Both the position numbers and the translations under genes were made by a program. Below the pieces are notes generated by a model. That model was not told the DNA's origin and did not search any database. It saw only the letters and a program-made list of their open reading frames with translations. A stretch of 64,000 nucleotides of DNA, taken from contig NZ_JADPQF010000003.1 of assembly GCF_015687155.1 (NCBI RefSeq), positions 1 through 64,000 of the forward strand. Direction: 5' to 3'. Source of the DNA: Aliikangiella sp. G2MR2-5 (GTDB lineage: Bacteria > Pseudomonadota > Gammaproteobacteria > Enterobacterales > Kangiellaceae). How positions within the stretch are numbered: position 1 is the stretch's first letter; every line of letters starts with the position of its first letter. Positions 45,901 to 54,502 of this stretch are shown piece after piece.

Positions 45901-45919
45901 TTGCAGCAAGCTTGCCAAC
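45901..45919 (-). promoter_or_regulatory. Sigma54 (RpoN) promoter for the porin-glnK-amtB unit
   Basis: On the minus strand the sequence reads GTTGGCAAGCTTGCTGCAA, matching TGGCAcg-N4-tTGCA with the invariant GG and GC exactly ten bases apart. The predicted start of transcription is near 45891, about 28 bases before the ATG at 45863. Sigma54 promoters are the rule for glnK-amtB in proteobacteria. Confidence 0.82.
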
Positions 45920-45991
45920 TTTAAAAAAACATTTAATTTCATTTGTTTAAATGAAAATCAGGCAAGGTTTTGTTATTAGACGCGAGAGGAA

Positions 45992-46050
45992 TGCACCAAA
46001 TTATGCTTGTTGATATAAACAAAAAATATTGGCGTTACGCTTTTGGTGCG
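45992..46050 (-). promoter_or_regulatory. Two possible NtrC enhancer half-sites
   Basis: TGCACCA at 45992-45998 and TGGTGCG at 46044-46050 match halves of the NtrC site (TGCACC-N5-GGTGCA). They lie about 100 and 155 bases upstream of the predicted sigma54 start, where NtrC enhancers are expected. Their partner halves are poor matches. Confidence 0.5.
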
Positions 46051-46168
46051 TCTTTTTTGTAAAATACAAGAAATATTGTATTGATAGTTGGAGGAACTGT
46101 TTGTTAAAAAAATCGTGAAAGCGAAATTTGGATTTTTACAAGTAGAGTAGAAAATTTGCGATACTAGA

Positions 46169-46211
46169 AAAAATAAAAAAAAGAGTCAGAACTAGTGTTT
46201 TAGCCTGACCC
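46169..46211 (-). terminator. Terminator of the small barrel gene
   Basis: GAGTCAG (46183-46189) pairs with CTGACCC (46205-46211) with one mismatch; in the minus direction it is followed by a long T-rich run (A-run at 46169-46182). Confidence 0.65.
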
Positions 46212-46266
46212 ATTTGTAATGGTAGAACAAATCGATTATTTCAAAAAACAGGGTGTCTGAAAATTA

Positions 46267-46698
46267 CTAGAAACGATAACGAATGCCAATTGCTCCATCC
46301 ACATCGAATCCTGCCTCATTGGAAAAGTCATAATTTGGTACGGCTTGAATATAAGCTTGAAAATCTCTGGCAATACCAAAAGTCATACCAATAGGTGCTC
46401 GGACACCGGCACTATCATCTCGAGTCGTATCATTGCCATCATAGTTTTCTATAAAACCTCCAAGGTCCACATAAAAATGTAAACTTTTATTATCGTTATA
46501 AAAATTTTGCGCACGAACATCGAAAGCAAACGCATCTCCATTAACAAAAAAACTATAACCTTTATACTGAGCGCTAACACCAATATCCAGATCGTATGCG
46601 ACTCCAAGTTTTAAGCTTGATTTCGATTGATTAGCTGAGAACACGTTACTGGAAAAGAAGTAAAGCACTGCAACAAGTATGATATTTTTTAACTGCAT
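46267..46698 (-). CDS. Small outer-membrane-type beta-barrel protein
   Basis: 143 residues; GAGGATATT before ATG; signal peptide MQLKNIILVAVLYFFSSNVFSA. The mature part alternates polar and aromatic residues (LKLGVAYDLDIGVSAQYKG, AIGIRYRF at the end), and the terminal Phe fits an eight-strand barrel. No specific family recognised. Monocistronic by its own terminator. Confidence 0.6.
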   Translation of the reverse strand: MQLKNIILVAVLYFFSSNVFSANQSKSSLKLGVAYDLDIGVSAQYKGYSFFVNGDAFAFDVRAQNFYNDNKSLHFYVDLGGFIENYDGNDTTRDDSAGVRAPIGMTFGIARDFQAYIQAVPNYDFSNEAGFDVDGAIGIRYRF

Positions 46699-46822
46699 AA
46701 TATCCTCGGTAAGAGTTCGACGATTAAATTAAAGTTGCAGGATTATAAATATTTCTATTTATCATTGCGGGGATTAAGTCACAATATAGAACTGGTTGCG
46801 TGCTTTAATTTCTATTTCGAAA

Positions 46823-46838
46823 AATCAGTCGACTGATT
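46823..46838. promoter_or_regulatory. Perfect 16-bp palindrome
   Basis: AATCAGTCGACTGATT is its own reverse complement. It lies 125 bases upstream of the small barrel gene and 114 bases beyond the end of the sugar dehydrogenase gene. It could be an operator for the barrel gene; no regulator is implied. Confidence 0.4.
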
Positions 46839-46951
46839 GACGCTCTCAAAATTCATGGAGTGAATTCTGTAGTGCAACATGATTGGCTGCGTAAAAAATA
46901 CTTTCAAACTGAAGGTCGAAAGACTTCTATACGCAGCGGCAAATCATTCGA

Positions 46952-49444
46952 TTACTGACAGCTGCTCAAGCTGCTAATCCATTGGGAAATGATATTGACT
47001 GCGTCACTATCCACGATTTGAGTGCCAAGAGGAGGCATACGGTTGTTGTCAAGCAACTGCATTCTGGCCAGCAGCACAGAGCGAGCAGGATCACCTGGCG
47101 CAATAATTCGAGCGTCGGTAATTCCAAGGTCGCCATTAGCAGGTACCTGATCACAGGTTTGAGTATCTTCCAGAGCAGTACGAATCTGCAGATCCATAAA
47201 GCCACCGGGACCCCCAGGCCTGTGACATCCGCTACAATTAGCATGAAGATAACTTCTTGCCCGAAGCGAGATGCTAGCCTCGGTAGTATTGATGTCCACC
47301 AATTCTGCAAGTTGTTCACCGGTTGGCATATCTGTCAGATATCCTGCTTCTACCAGAGCATCAAGTTGATTTCCTGTTCTGCTATTGGGGTAGGTCATCT
47401 GTCCATCTAGCTGACTCGCTTCAGGCCCGAGTGAAGTTCCGGCCGCGCTGGTATGACACTCGAAGCATTGTCCTCGAGAAGGGATTAGATGCTCGAAGTC
47501 TCCGATAACCACACTATCACTGCCTTCAACGAGTTGCGCATCAGACTGAGCATCATTCCATTTATAACTGTAACCACCCCAGCCATTTTCATGGTGCATA
47601 AAAAGGCGAGTCTCCAGGTATTGATTGTCATAGATGAAGTTTTTGATGAGTACAGAGCCTACCGGAAAGCTAAAATCTCCGTCATTCTGTACGCTGATGG
47701 TTGTTTCATCGGGAATTGCGAAGTGGCGAGTTTTATTGACACCATCAGACCAAAGCTTGGCATTGACATTAAATGGAACAACGCCCTGATCGTAACTTTT
47801 ACTCGCTGTGGACTCGAAGCAACCAGTGTCAGAAAGGTTAGTCGGAATGTTTGACCCACCGCCTCCCTGATCTACCAGTCGATAGATGACTGCGCTATTT
47901 CCACTTCCGCCAAAACTAACTGGATAGACTTCGCCATCGTTTCCCTGTCCAAAAGTGGCAATATTGGTGCCTGCCAACAGTAACTCCTGCGAGATATAAT
48001 TTTCGCCAGATTTATAGGTACTCCAGATTCTTCCAGTACAAAAATCGCCGTAGATAAAATGGCCTTGTAGTGACGCAATAGACTGGCCACGATAAACATG
48101 TCCCCCGGTAATTGAACAGTCTCCATTATCATGATTGTATTCGGTTACCGGTAGTGTTAAACCTGTAGTGTCACAGTCTGCATTTTGATAGCAATGATTG
48201 CCTTCCATTATCGGCCATCCCAGATTATTCCCGGCAGTTACTATATCGACTTCTTCATACTGTCCCTGACCAACATCGCCTATCCAGAGCTGCCCTCCCT
48301 GTGGGTCAAAACTAAAACGCCAGGGATTGCGAAGCCCGTAGGCAAAGATTTCATCCAAGGCATTCGCGTTGCCTACAAAGGGGTTGTCTGCCGGGATCGA
48401 ATATTCATTGCCACTTACGTCGAGTCGCAAAATACTCGCGTGCAATGTCTGCAGGTTCTGACCGTTGCCGTATTGATCTCCGGCACCACCGCCGTCACCG
48501 AAAGCAATATAAAGATAACCGTCAGGGCCGAATGCGATATTTCCGCCATTATGGTTATCATCCGGTTGCGAGAGTTGTAACAGAACTTCTTCATTGGCGC
48601 GGGGAAGAGGATAGGTTCCTGTATCCTCAATGCGACTAATCGTTGATTGTAAATATTGACCCAAATATGAAAAATAAACTCTTCCACCGTCGGATACTGT
48701 GTAGTCGGGAGAAAATGCCATTCCGAGTAAACCGCCTTCGCCTGCGGTATACAGATTTTCACTCATATCGGCAAATTCGTGCAAAGTACTGGCGGTTGGC
48801 GAGTTATCAAACCAATAGACAAAACCGCCGCGGGTCATAACATACCATCGACTATCATCATTGGGAGCTTGGTAAAGGCCAACCACGGAATATATCGGGG
48901 GCAGATTCGGAAAAGCATTTTCCAGTTGAATATTACTTTCCCCTTGCCCACCGGCTTGTGCTGGAGCAATACAGCTTGAATTGCTTTGTCGAGCTAAAAG
49001 TGACACGGTTGATACTGTAAAGCTCGCGCTAATGCCACCGATAGTCAAAGTTGTGGTAACTGACTGACCTGCTGTGGCGGAACTCATTAAACGCAGCCTA
49101 ACTGTTTGCCCGGAATTAATGTTGCCTGGATCCGTTGAATAAGCCCCATCTCCGATCCGATACTCGCCGCCAGCGCCACTAATGGAAATGTCGGCTGGTG
49201 CGTTAATGCCGGTAACAGTGATGGTGTTAGACTCAATCCAGCTGGAAGCTAAAGTCGTTTGCTGCGAGGAAAAGCTAAAACTATCGGGGGTCGTATCTTC
49301 GACAGGCTCTGGGGGTTCAGTGCCACCACCTGAGCCGCCTCCACAGGCAATAGACAGGATAAGTGCCAGGCCGAGGAGCAAGGTCAGGTTGTTAATCAAG
49401 ATTGGGCGTCGTAAAAAAAATATCGAGCGAGAGTTATCAAGCAT
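46952..49444 (-). CDS. PQQ-dependent sugar dehydrogenase lipoprotein with haem-binding C-terminus
   Basis: 830 residues; AAGGAG before ATG; lipobox LSIACGGG after a 34-residue leader. Residues 150-520 form the six-bladed glucose/sorbosone dehydrogenase (GSDH) propeller: GEGGLLGMAFSPDY, DNHNGGNIAFGPDGYLYIAFGDGGGAGD (in part), FAYGLRNPWRFSFDP, VGQGQYEEVD, ITGGHVYRG. The C-terminal 280 residues carry two CxxCH motifs (CFECH and CSGCH) and a late Met in NRMPPLG, as in c-type cytochromes. Electrons from an oxidised sugar could pass through PQQ to these haems at the outer surface or periplasm. An Ig-like domain (about 40-140) precedes the propeller. PQQ synthesis genes are not in the window. Confidence 0.88.
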   Translation of the reverse strand: MLDNSRSIFFLRRPILINNLTLLLGLALILSIACGGGSGGGTEPPEPVEDTTPDSFSFSSQQTTLASSWIESNTITVTGINAPADISISGAGGEYRIGDGAYSTDPGNINSGQTVRLRLMSSATAGQSVTTTLTIGGISASFTVSTVSLLARQSNSSCIAPAQAGGQGESNIQLENAFPNLPPIYSVVGLYQAPNDDSRWYVMTRGGFVYWFDNSPTASTLHEFADMSENLYTAGEGGLLGMAFSPDYTVSDGGRVYFSYLGQYLQSTISRIEDTGTYPLPRANEEVLLQLSQPDDNHNGGNIAFGPDGYLYIAFGDGGGAGDQYGNGQNLQTLHASILRLDVSGNEYSIPADNPFVGNANALDEIFAYGLRNPWRFSFDPQGGQLWIGDVGQGQYEEVDIVTAGNNLGWPIMEGNHCYQNADCDTTGLTLPVTEYNHDNGDCSITGGHVYRGQSIASLQGHFIYGDFCTGRIWSTYKSGENYISQELLLAGTNIATFGQGNDGEVYPVSFGGSGNSAVIYRLVDQGGGGSNIPTNLSDTGCFESTASKSYDQGVVPFNVNAKLWSDGVNKTRHFAIPDETTISVQNDGDFSFPVGSVLIKNFIYDNQYLETRLFMHHENGWGGYSYKWNDAQSDAQLVEGSDSVVIGDFEHLIPSRGQCFECHTSAAGTSLGPEASQLDGQMTYPNSRTGNQLDALVEAGYLTDMPTGEQLAELVDINTTEASISLRARSYLHANCSGCHRPGGPGGFMDLQIRTALEDTQTCDQVPANGDLGITDARIIAPGDPARSVLLARMQLLDNNRMPPLGTQIVDSDAVNIISQWISSLSSCQ

Positions 49445-49523
49445 TTCAAGAGCTCCTTGTCATAGGCTATCCATGGATAGCAACTTGCTTTTATGGAGTG
49501 ACTGTCCAGCGCACTCTCTTTAA

Positions 49524-49736
49524 AGGTAATCAATTTTTAAGGCAATAAAGTTATAAAGTAATAAAACGCCTGAAACCAAGCGTTAAGGGGACCAAGTGTT
49601 AAGAGGTCTATCTTACTAGAGGAGTACAATAATTGTACAGAGGCGACTTGTGTTATGATTGACAAAATTCTTTTGCCGAGTAACCAGGCGTTCCATTGAT
49701 TCACTATTTAGTGATACATGTTCTATAATAACTCTA
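49524..49736. other. Intergenic sequence before the TPP riboswitch
   Basis: About 210 bases without an ORF. It probably holds the promoter of the thiamine operon; no box was assigned with confidence. Confidence 0.4.
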
Positions 49737-49856
49737 TCCTGAGGGGAGGCATGAGTGCCTGAGAATATCTATGTCCGGTTCTGTTTGTACTAGTGAGCGG
49801 ACATCCTGGGTGTACCCTTTGAACCTGATCCAGGTGATGCTGGCGTAGGGACAGGA
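49737..49856 (+). promoter_or_regulatory. TPP riboswitch (THI element)
   Basis: The conserved core strings are present in order: GGGGAGGC, then GCCTGAGA, then ACCCTTTGAACCTGATC, then GATGCTGGCGTAGGGA. A variable stem (GTCCG...CGGAC) sits between, as in the P3 arm. The RNA binds thiamine pyrophosphate and lowers expression of the downstream gene when TPP is high. About 170 bases separate it from the TonB receptor ATG; no strong terminator is visible in that gap, so control of translation start is the more likely mode. Confidence 0.96.
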
Positions 49857-50025
49857 ATTTGTTTTCTATAAAATCAATCATATGTCGAATGAGCAGGGTT
49901 TAAGGACGACTATTTTTATCCGCTCAGCATTGATTTTCTATCTGACTTCTTCTGCTTCCCGAAAACTTGCAATCAATTAGAGTTATGCATCTTGCCTGGT
50001 AATTATTTTATAAGAAATATTAAAA

Positions 50026-52296
50026 ATGGTGGGCAATGTGGGAATAAGATTTTTTTCGTTTAAACCAGAGAAAACGTTTTTAAATTGTACAACATTACCA
50101 GGGTGGAGTTCCGTTATTGCTGGTCTATTAGCAATAGGTTTTAGCGGCTCTGTGCTGGCTAATGAACAGACTTCCAGCGGCATGCTTTCGATTGAAAAGG
50201 AGTCCGCCGATGATGGAAAGTTAATTGTGACTGCGGATCTGTTAAATGAAAGTCAGCTAGGACTAGCCGCCAGCGTTAGTATCATCGATGAAGAAAAAAT
50301 AAGAAAGAATAATGCTACCCATCTATCCGAAATTCTTAATCTGGCACCTAATGTTAATTTTTCCAGCGGCGCTTCCAGAGGTCGTTTTATACAAATTCGA
50401 GGCGTTGGAGAAAGGAGTGAATTTGTTGAGCCGATCAATTATTCGGTGGGAGTGATAGTCGACGGAATCGATTTGACTGGATTGGCAGGAGGAGCGCTAC
50501 TTTTTGATACACAGCAAGTAGAAATTCTTCGAGGTCCTCAGGGAACAGTTTATGGCGCAAATGCTTTGGCAGGTTTAATTAATATTGTATCTGCTGCTCC
50601 GCAAGAGTCTCTTCTGAAAGTGTCGGCCGGCTTCGAGTCCTACAATGGACAATCATTTATGCTAGTTAAAAGCGAGCAGGTGAATGAAGCTTTCGGCTAT
50701 CGTATCAGCTACGGAAATTACAGAAGTGATGGGTATGTTGAAAACGTGACGCTAAATCGAGACGATACTAATAATTTTGATGAGCAAGGCGCAAAATTAA
50801 ATTTAAGTTACAAGATAAATAGCGATTTTTCTTTATCAGGTAATTTCATCTGGATTGATGTTGACAATGGTTATGATGCCTTTAGTCTGGACAACAATCG
50901 ACAAACTTATTCAGACGAACCCGGATATGATCGTCAAGAAACCTTAGGGGCTTCAGTAGTAGCCAAATTTGATAAAAATGAATATTCGCTGGAGACTACC
51001 TTTGCTTTTGTCGATAGTGATCTGGCCTATGCATATGATGAAGACTGGAGTTATCCCGGGATTTGTGACAATACTCCCTGTGATAGCAATAGTTGGGGAT
51101 TTGACTGGTGGTATTCTTCTTTTGATAAATATTTGCGAAATAATGATAACTGGAGTCTTGATTTCAGGCTGATAAATCATGAAAGTGAGGAAGCCGAAAA
51201 TGGAGGAGACCGGTGGGTATTGGGAGCTTATTTTCGTGATCAGTCAGTCTCATTAATAAGAACGTATACTTTCAATATTAATGATTTTGGTAATAACTAT
51301 GATACAAGAAATTCTGCTCTTTATGGTCAATATGATAAAGCAATATCTTCAGACTGGACGATTAGTGGTGGCTTGCGATTTGAAAAAATAGGTGCAGATT
51401 ATTTTGATAGTGAAGGATATTTCAGTGCACTGAATGAAAGTTTTTGGGGCGGAAAACTTGCAGTAGAATATCAAGCTTCTACTCAAATGATGACCTACGG
51501 ATTAATTTCAAGAGGCTATAAAGGTGGCGGATTTAACACTTCTCAAATGCTGCCTGAAAACCAGAGAGCCTATGATGCCGAATTAATGTGGAATTACGAA
51601 ATCGGGCTAAAAGGCTATTGGTCTGAAAATGCCATCACATTACAGAGTTCACTTTTCTATCAAGATCGAGATGACATTCAATCAAAGCAGTCTTATGTGA
51701 CTTCTTTGGCTGACGGACAAACCCTGCAGGACGGTGGTTCATGCCCGTGTAATTTCACTGACTATTTTTTGAATGCAAAAGGCGCAAAGACTTACGGTGC
51801 TGAAATTGAAATTTCATGGCGCGAACTAAGTTGGGCTCACTACTATGCAAGTATCGCATTGTTGGATAGTAAGTTTGACTCACTTCAAAGTTTTACTCAT
51901 GTTGAAGCCGATCTAAATGCTGAACCTCCGGTTGCATTTGATTTGACTGGTCGACAGTTGGCTCATGCACCTGAAAGTCAGTGGGTTGTGGGGGCCGATT
52001 TCCTGCTGGATGACTGGTGGACACTGAACTTCCAATTTGAATCAAAAGATGATTTTTATTTGTCCGATCGTCACCAGGTGAGGGCAGACAATTATAATAT
52101 TTATCATATAACGCTCGCTTATCAGGCAGATAGTTGGCAATTAGAAGTCTTTGCGAGAAATCTGGGGAATGAAAATATAGTCACTCGTGGCTTTGGAAGC
52201 TTTGGAAATGATCCGAGAAAATTCTACGAGCTTGAACCTTATTTTCAGTTAGGAACCCCAAAAATCCTGGGGCTAAGAGCGGCATACCAGTGGTAA
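50026..52296 (+). CDS. TonB-dependent receptor for thiamine (or a precursor)
   Basis: 756 residues. A 46-residue leader ends GSVLANE; the plug (about 65-175) has VSIIDEEKIRKNNATHLSEIL, RGRFIQIRGVGERSEF, VDGIDLTG and EILRGPQGTVYGANALAGLINIV (in part). A 22-strand barrel follows with a terminal Trp (RAAYQW). The gene sits directly behind a TPP riboswitch and ahead of a YkoF-like protein, PnuT and a kinase, so thiamine or a thiamine phosphate is the likely ligand; this is context-based. Ribosome site is weak, in line with riboswitch control. Confidence 0.92.
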   Translation: MVGNVGIRFFSFKPEKTFLNCTTLPGWSSVIAGLLAIGFSGSVLANEQTSSGMLSIEKESADDGKLIVTADLLNESQLGLAASVSIIDEEKIRKNNATHLSEILNLAPNVNFSSGASRGRFIQIRGVGERSEFVEPINYSVGVIVDGIDLTGLAGGALLFDTQQVEILRGPQGTVYGANALAGLINIVSAAPQESLLKVSAGFESYNGQSFMLVKSEQVNEAFGYRISYGNYRSDGYVENVTLNRDDTNNFDEQGAKLNLSYKINSDFSLSGNFIWIDVDNGYDAFSLDNNRQTYSDEPGYDRQETLGASVVAKFDKNEYSLETTFAFVDSDLAYAYDEDWSYPGICDNTPCDSNSWGFDWWYSSFDKYLRNNDNWSLDFRLINHESEEAENGGDRWVLGAYFRDQSVSLIRTYTFNINDFGNNYDTRNSALYGQYDKAISSDWTISGGLRFEKIGADYFDSEGYFSALNESFWGGKLAVEYQASTQMMTYGLISRGYKGGGFNTSQMLPENQRAYDAELMWNYEIGLKGYWSENAITLQSSLFYQDRDDIQSKQSYVTSLADGQTLQDGGSCPCNFTDYFLNAKGAKTYGAEIEISWRELSWAHYYASIALLDSKFDSLQSFTHVEADLNAEPPVAFDLTGRQLAHAPESQWVVGADFLLDDWWTLNFQFESKDDFYLSDRHQVRADNYNIYHITLAYQADSWQLEVFARNLGNENIVTRGFGSFGNDPRKFYELEPYFQLGTPKILGLRAAYQW

Positions 52297-52357
52297 GGTA
52301 AGTAATAATTAAGCAATAAGTAATAAGTAAGAAGTAATTGGTGGAAGAGGAAAAATA

Positions 52358-52615
52358 ATGAAAATTTCTGTTGAACTTAGTTTGTATCCGTTAGACGATG
52401 ATTTTTTGACTATCATTAAAGATATTGTGAAAAGGCTTAATGATGATCAAAGAATAGAGTGTATTACAAATACTATGAGTACCCAGATTTTTGGCGAGTT
52501 CGATAGCGTGATGGCTGTGGTCAATAATATTGTTAAATATTCATTTGAGACTTATGGAAAGCAGGTTTTTATTGCAAAATTTTTAAATAGTGATGTAGCT
52601 CCGAGCAGACAGTAA
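52358..52615 (+). CDS. Thiamine/HMP-binding YkoF-family protein
   Basis: 85 residues; GAGGAA before ATG. The product (KISVELSLYPLDDDFLTIIKDIV..., quoted as VELSLYPL) matches the one-domain form of the YkoF/MTH1187 thiamine-binding fold, a ferredoxin-like sandwich; Bacillus YkoF has two such domains and binds thiamine. It has no signal peptide, so it would act in the cytoplasm, perhaps as a carrier or buffer for imported thiamine. It is the second gene of the operon. Confidence 0.82.
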   Translation: MKISVELSLYPLDDDFLTIIKDIVKRLNDDQRIECITNTMSTQIFGEFDSVMAVVNNIVKYSFETYGKQVFIAKFLNSDVAPSRQ

Positions 52616-52624
52616 ACGTTTTCA

Positions 52625-53236
52625 ATGGAAATTTTATTACACGCATTTGCTGAGCAATTAGTTCAAACATCGATCTGGGAATGGGCCGCTGTCGTTTTTG
52701 CAATAGCCTATGTTCTTTTGGCTATTAAGGAAAGTTTATGGTGCTGGCCAGCGGCATTTATCAGTACCGCAATATATTCAGTATTATTTTTTGATGTAAA
52801 CCTGTTCATGCAATCGGTATTAAATATCTACTATCTGTTAATGGCTATATATGGCTGGTATCAGTGGAAAACAGGAGAACACCGTGATGGAGATAAAAAG
52901 ATTGAACGTTGGCCTGTTAGAAAACATCTGGCATTTATTGTTTTTATAGTTGCCGGGATCTTGGTTTCCGGTTATCTGCTCGACAACTACACTTCACAAA
53001 GTCTTGCTTACCTTGACTCTTCTGTAACCTGGTTTGCGGTCTTTGCTACTTTTTTGCTCGCACGGAAAATATTGGAAAACTGGATTTATTGGATAGTTAT
53101 TGATTCTGTATCAGTTTATCTATACTTACAAAAAGAGTTTTTAGTGACAGGACTGCTTTTTGCGGCCTACACAATAATGGCAGTGTTTGGATGGCTACAA
53201 TGGAAGAAACACCTTGATAAGTATTCTACCCCCTGA
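52625..53236 (+). CDS. pnuT: Thiamine transporter PnuT (PnuC family)
   Basis: 203 residues with about seven membrane helices. The family patterns ESLWCWPAAFISTAIYSVLFF (in part), YYLLMAIYGWYQWKTGE and LFAAYTIMAVFGWLQWKK are present; PnuC-type carriers take up an uncharged vitamin by facilitated diffusion and depend on phosphorylation inside the cell to trap it. The TPP riboswitch and the kinase next door assign thiamine rather than nicotinamide riboside. The start lies nine bases after the YkoF-like gene stop. Confidence 0.9.
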   Translation: MEILLHAFAEQLVQTSIWEWAAVVFAIAYVLLAIKESLWCWPAAFISTAIYSVLFFDVNLFMQSVLNIYYLLMAIYGWYQWKTGEHRDGDKKIERWPVRKHLAFIVFIVAGILVSGYLLDNYTSQSLAYLDSSVTWFAVFATFLLARKILENWIYWIVIDSVSVYLYLQKEFLVTGLLFAAYTIMAVFGWLQWKKHLDKYSTP

Positions 53237-53270
53237 TTGGTGGCAATTTTCTGAGTATAGCTGGTATAAG

Positions 53271-54050
53271 ATGGTGGCAACGCTATCTTTACAGGATCCT
53301 GAAAATTTTGAAATGTGCCTCGACCGGATTAACTGGATGCCTATTGGCGGCGGGATCACTAACTATAACTACAAACTGAATATTGGTCGGGACAAGTACT
53401 TCGTACAACTGGTTGATCCCAACAAAATTGAGAGATTGCCAGGAGGAAGATTTGTTCCGGTGAGCAAAGTGATTGCAGAAAATAACAAACTCGCTTTTTG
53501 GGTACCTGAGTGTTTGTTGGATTCAAATGATATAAGGTTGTTTAGCTGGATTGATGCGGTAAATTCGAAGCATGATAACTTTAACTCAGAAATTTTTGTC
53601 GAAAAGTTATGTCATTTCTTTTCAGTGCTACATAAAGATATCAGTACCCTTCCGTTCCTTGATATTACACGTCACCTTGAAACCTATTATCATCTGGCAG
53701 TGAAATATAATCCGAAGCGAAAAAGTAATTTTCAGGAAAGTTATAAGCAGGCTTTGAAATTCTGTCGTAGTTTTAATGCCAGTAATACCTGCCACAATGA
53801 CATCTCGCCGGGTAATTTGTTGATTGGAGATGAAATTTATCTGGTCGACTGGGAGTACGCATGTATTGGTGATCCTTTGTTTGATCTGGCGGGGGTGAGC
53901 ATTAATTTCCAGCTAAATGAAAAGCAGGAATCCTATTTGCTCGAAACCTACAGTGGTCAGCTGGATACTTATTTTCATATAGAAAAATTTCATGAGATGA
54001 AACTTTTATATAATCAAATAACAGAATTCTGGGAATCTCGTAACGAATAA
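53271..54050 (+). CDS. Thiamine kinase-like phosphotransferase (APH/choline kinase fold)
   Basis: The frame is open from an ATG at 53187 that lies within pnuT; a TTG at 53214 and the ATG at 53271 are the other candidates, and none has a good ribosome site, so the start is uncertain and translation is probably coupled to pnuT. The 260-residue kinase shows the Gly-rich loop IGGGITNYNYKLN, the catalytic loop CHNDISPGNLL (HxDxxxxN type), and the metal site LVDWEYACIGDPLFDLA. Such enzymes phosphorylate thiamine to trap it after PnuT uptake. Linkage supports thiamine as substrate. Confidence 0.88.
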   Translation: MVATLSLQDPENFEMCLDRINWMPIGGGITNYNYKLNIGRDKYFVQLVDPNKIERLPGGRFVPVSKVIAENNKLAFWVPECLLDSNDIRLFSWIDAVNSKHDNFNSEIFVEKLCHFFSVLHKDISTLPFLDITRHLETYYHLAVKYNPKRKSNFQESYKQALKFCRSFNASNTCHNDISPGNLLIGDEIYLVDWEYACIGDPLFDLAGVSINFQLNEKQESYLLETYSGQLDTYFHIEKFHEMKLLYNQITEFWESRNE

Positions 54051-54155
54051 GTCTGCCGCTTGTCACATATTTAATTGATTCAATCTTTTTATCCCATCGA
54101 GAATAAATAAATTGAACTATAGTTAATAAGTGTGTCGAGGTCAGATGAGTGAGTT

Positions 54156-54419
54156 ATGAGAAGTTCCAATTATCTACGTCGTGCCAAGCGTCGGCAAAAT
54201 AAAACAACAATTCATCAGCAATTCAATTACTCTCCGAATGATAAAGTTTGTGGGAAGGATTCTCTTGCCAGTGTGATGGATGTTACCATTACTACCGTTG
54301 AGCGCTGGATACGAGATGGAATGCCGGTAGAACAGCGGGGCGATTCAACTCATGAGTGGCTATTTGATCTGACTCAGGTTAAGCAGTGGTACAGTGAACA
54401 CTTCCCTAAAAATGATTAG
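54156..54419 (+). CDS. Small winged-helix DNA-binding-like protein (Nu1/MerR-like)
   Basis: 87 residues. An Arg-rich N-terminus (RRAKRRQNK) precedes CGKDSLASVMDVTITTVERWIRDGMPVE (in part), the pattern of the small winged helix in phage terminase Nu1 and in excisionase-like proteins, and then WLFDLTQVKQWYSEH. It probably binds DNA. It stands alone between the thiamine operon and motB, with no phage genes near. Confidence 0.55.
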   Translation: MRSSNYLRRAKRRQNKTTIHQQFNYSPNDKVCGKDSLASVMDVTITTVERWIRDGMPVEQRGDSTHEWLFDLTQVKQWYSEHFPKND

Positions 54420-54502
54420 AAGGCCTTTTTAGATTTCAAATGTCCGATTTACGGAACCAGGTGTAATTGTTGGCACGAGCTTAGCTGGTAATTCCAGTGA
54501 TT

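Noticed and set aside
52297-52340. AAGTAAT-rich stretch as a formal tandem repeat
   Set aside because: Units vary in length and sequence; it is AT-rich leader with loose similarity only.
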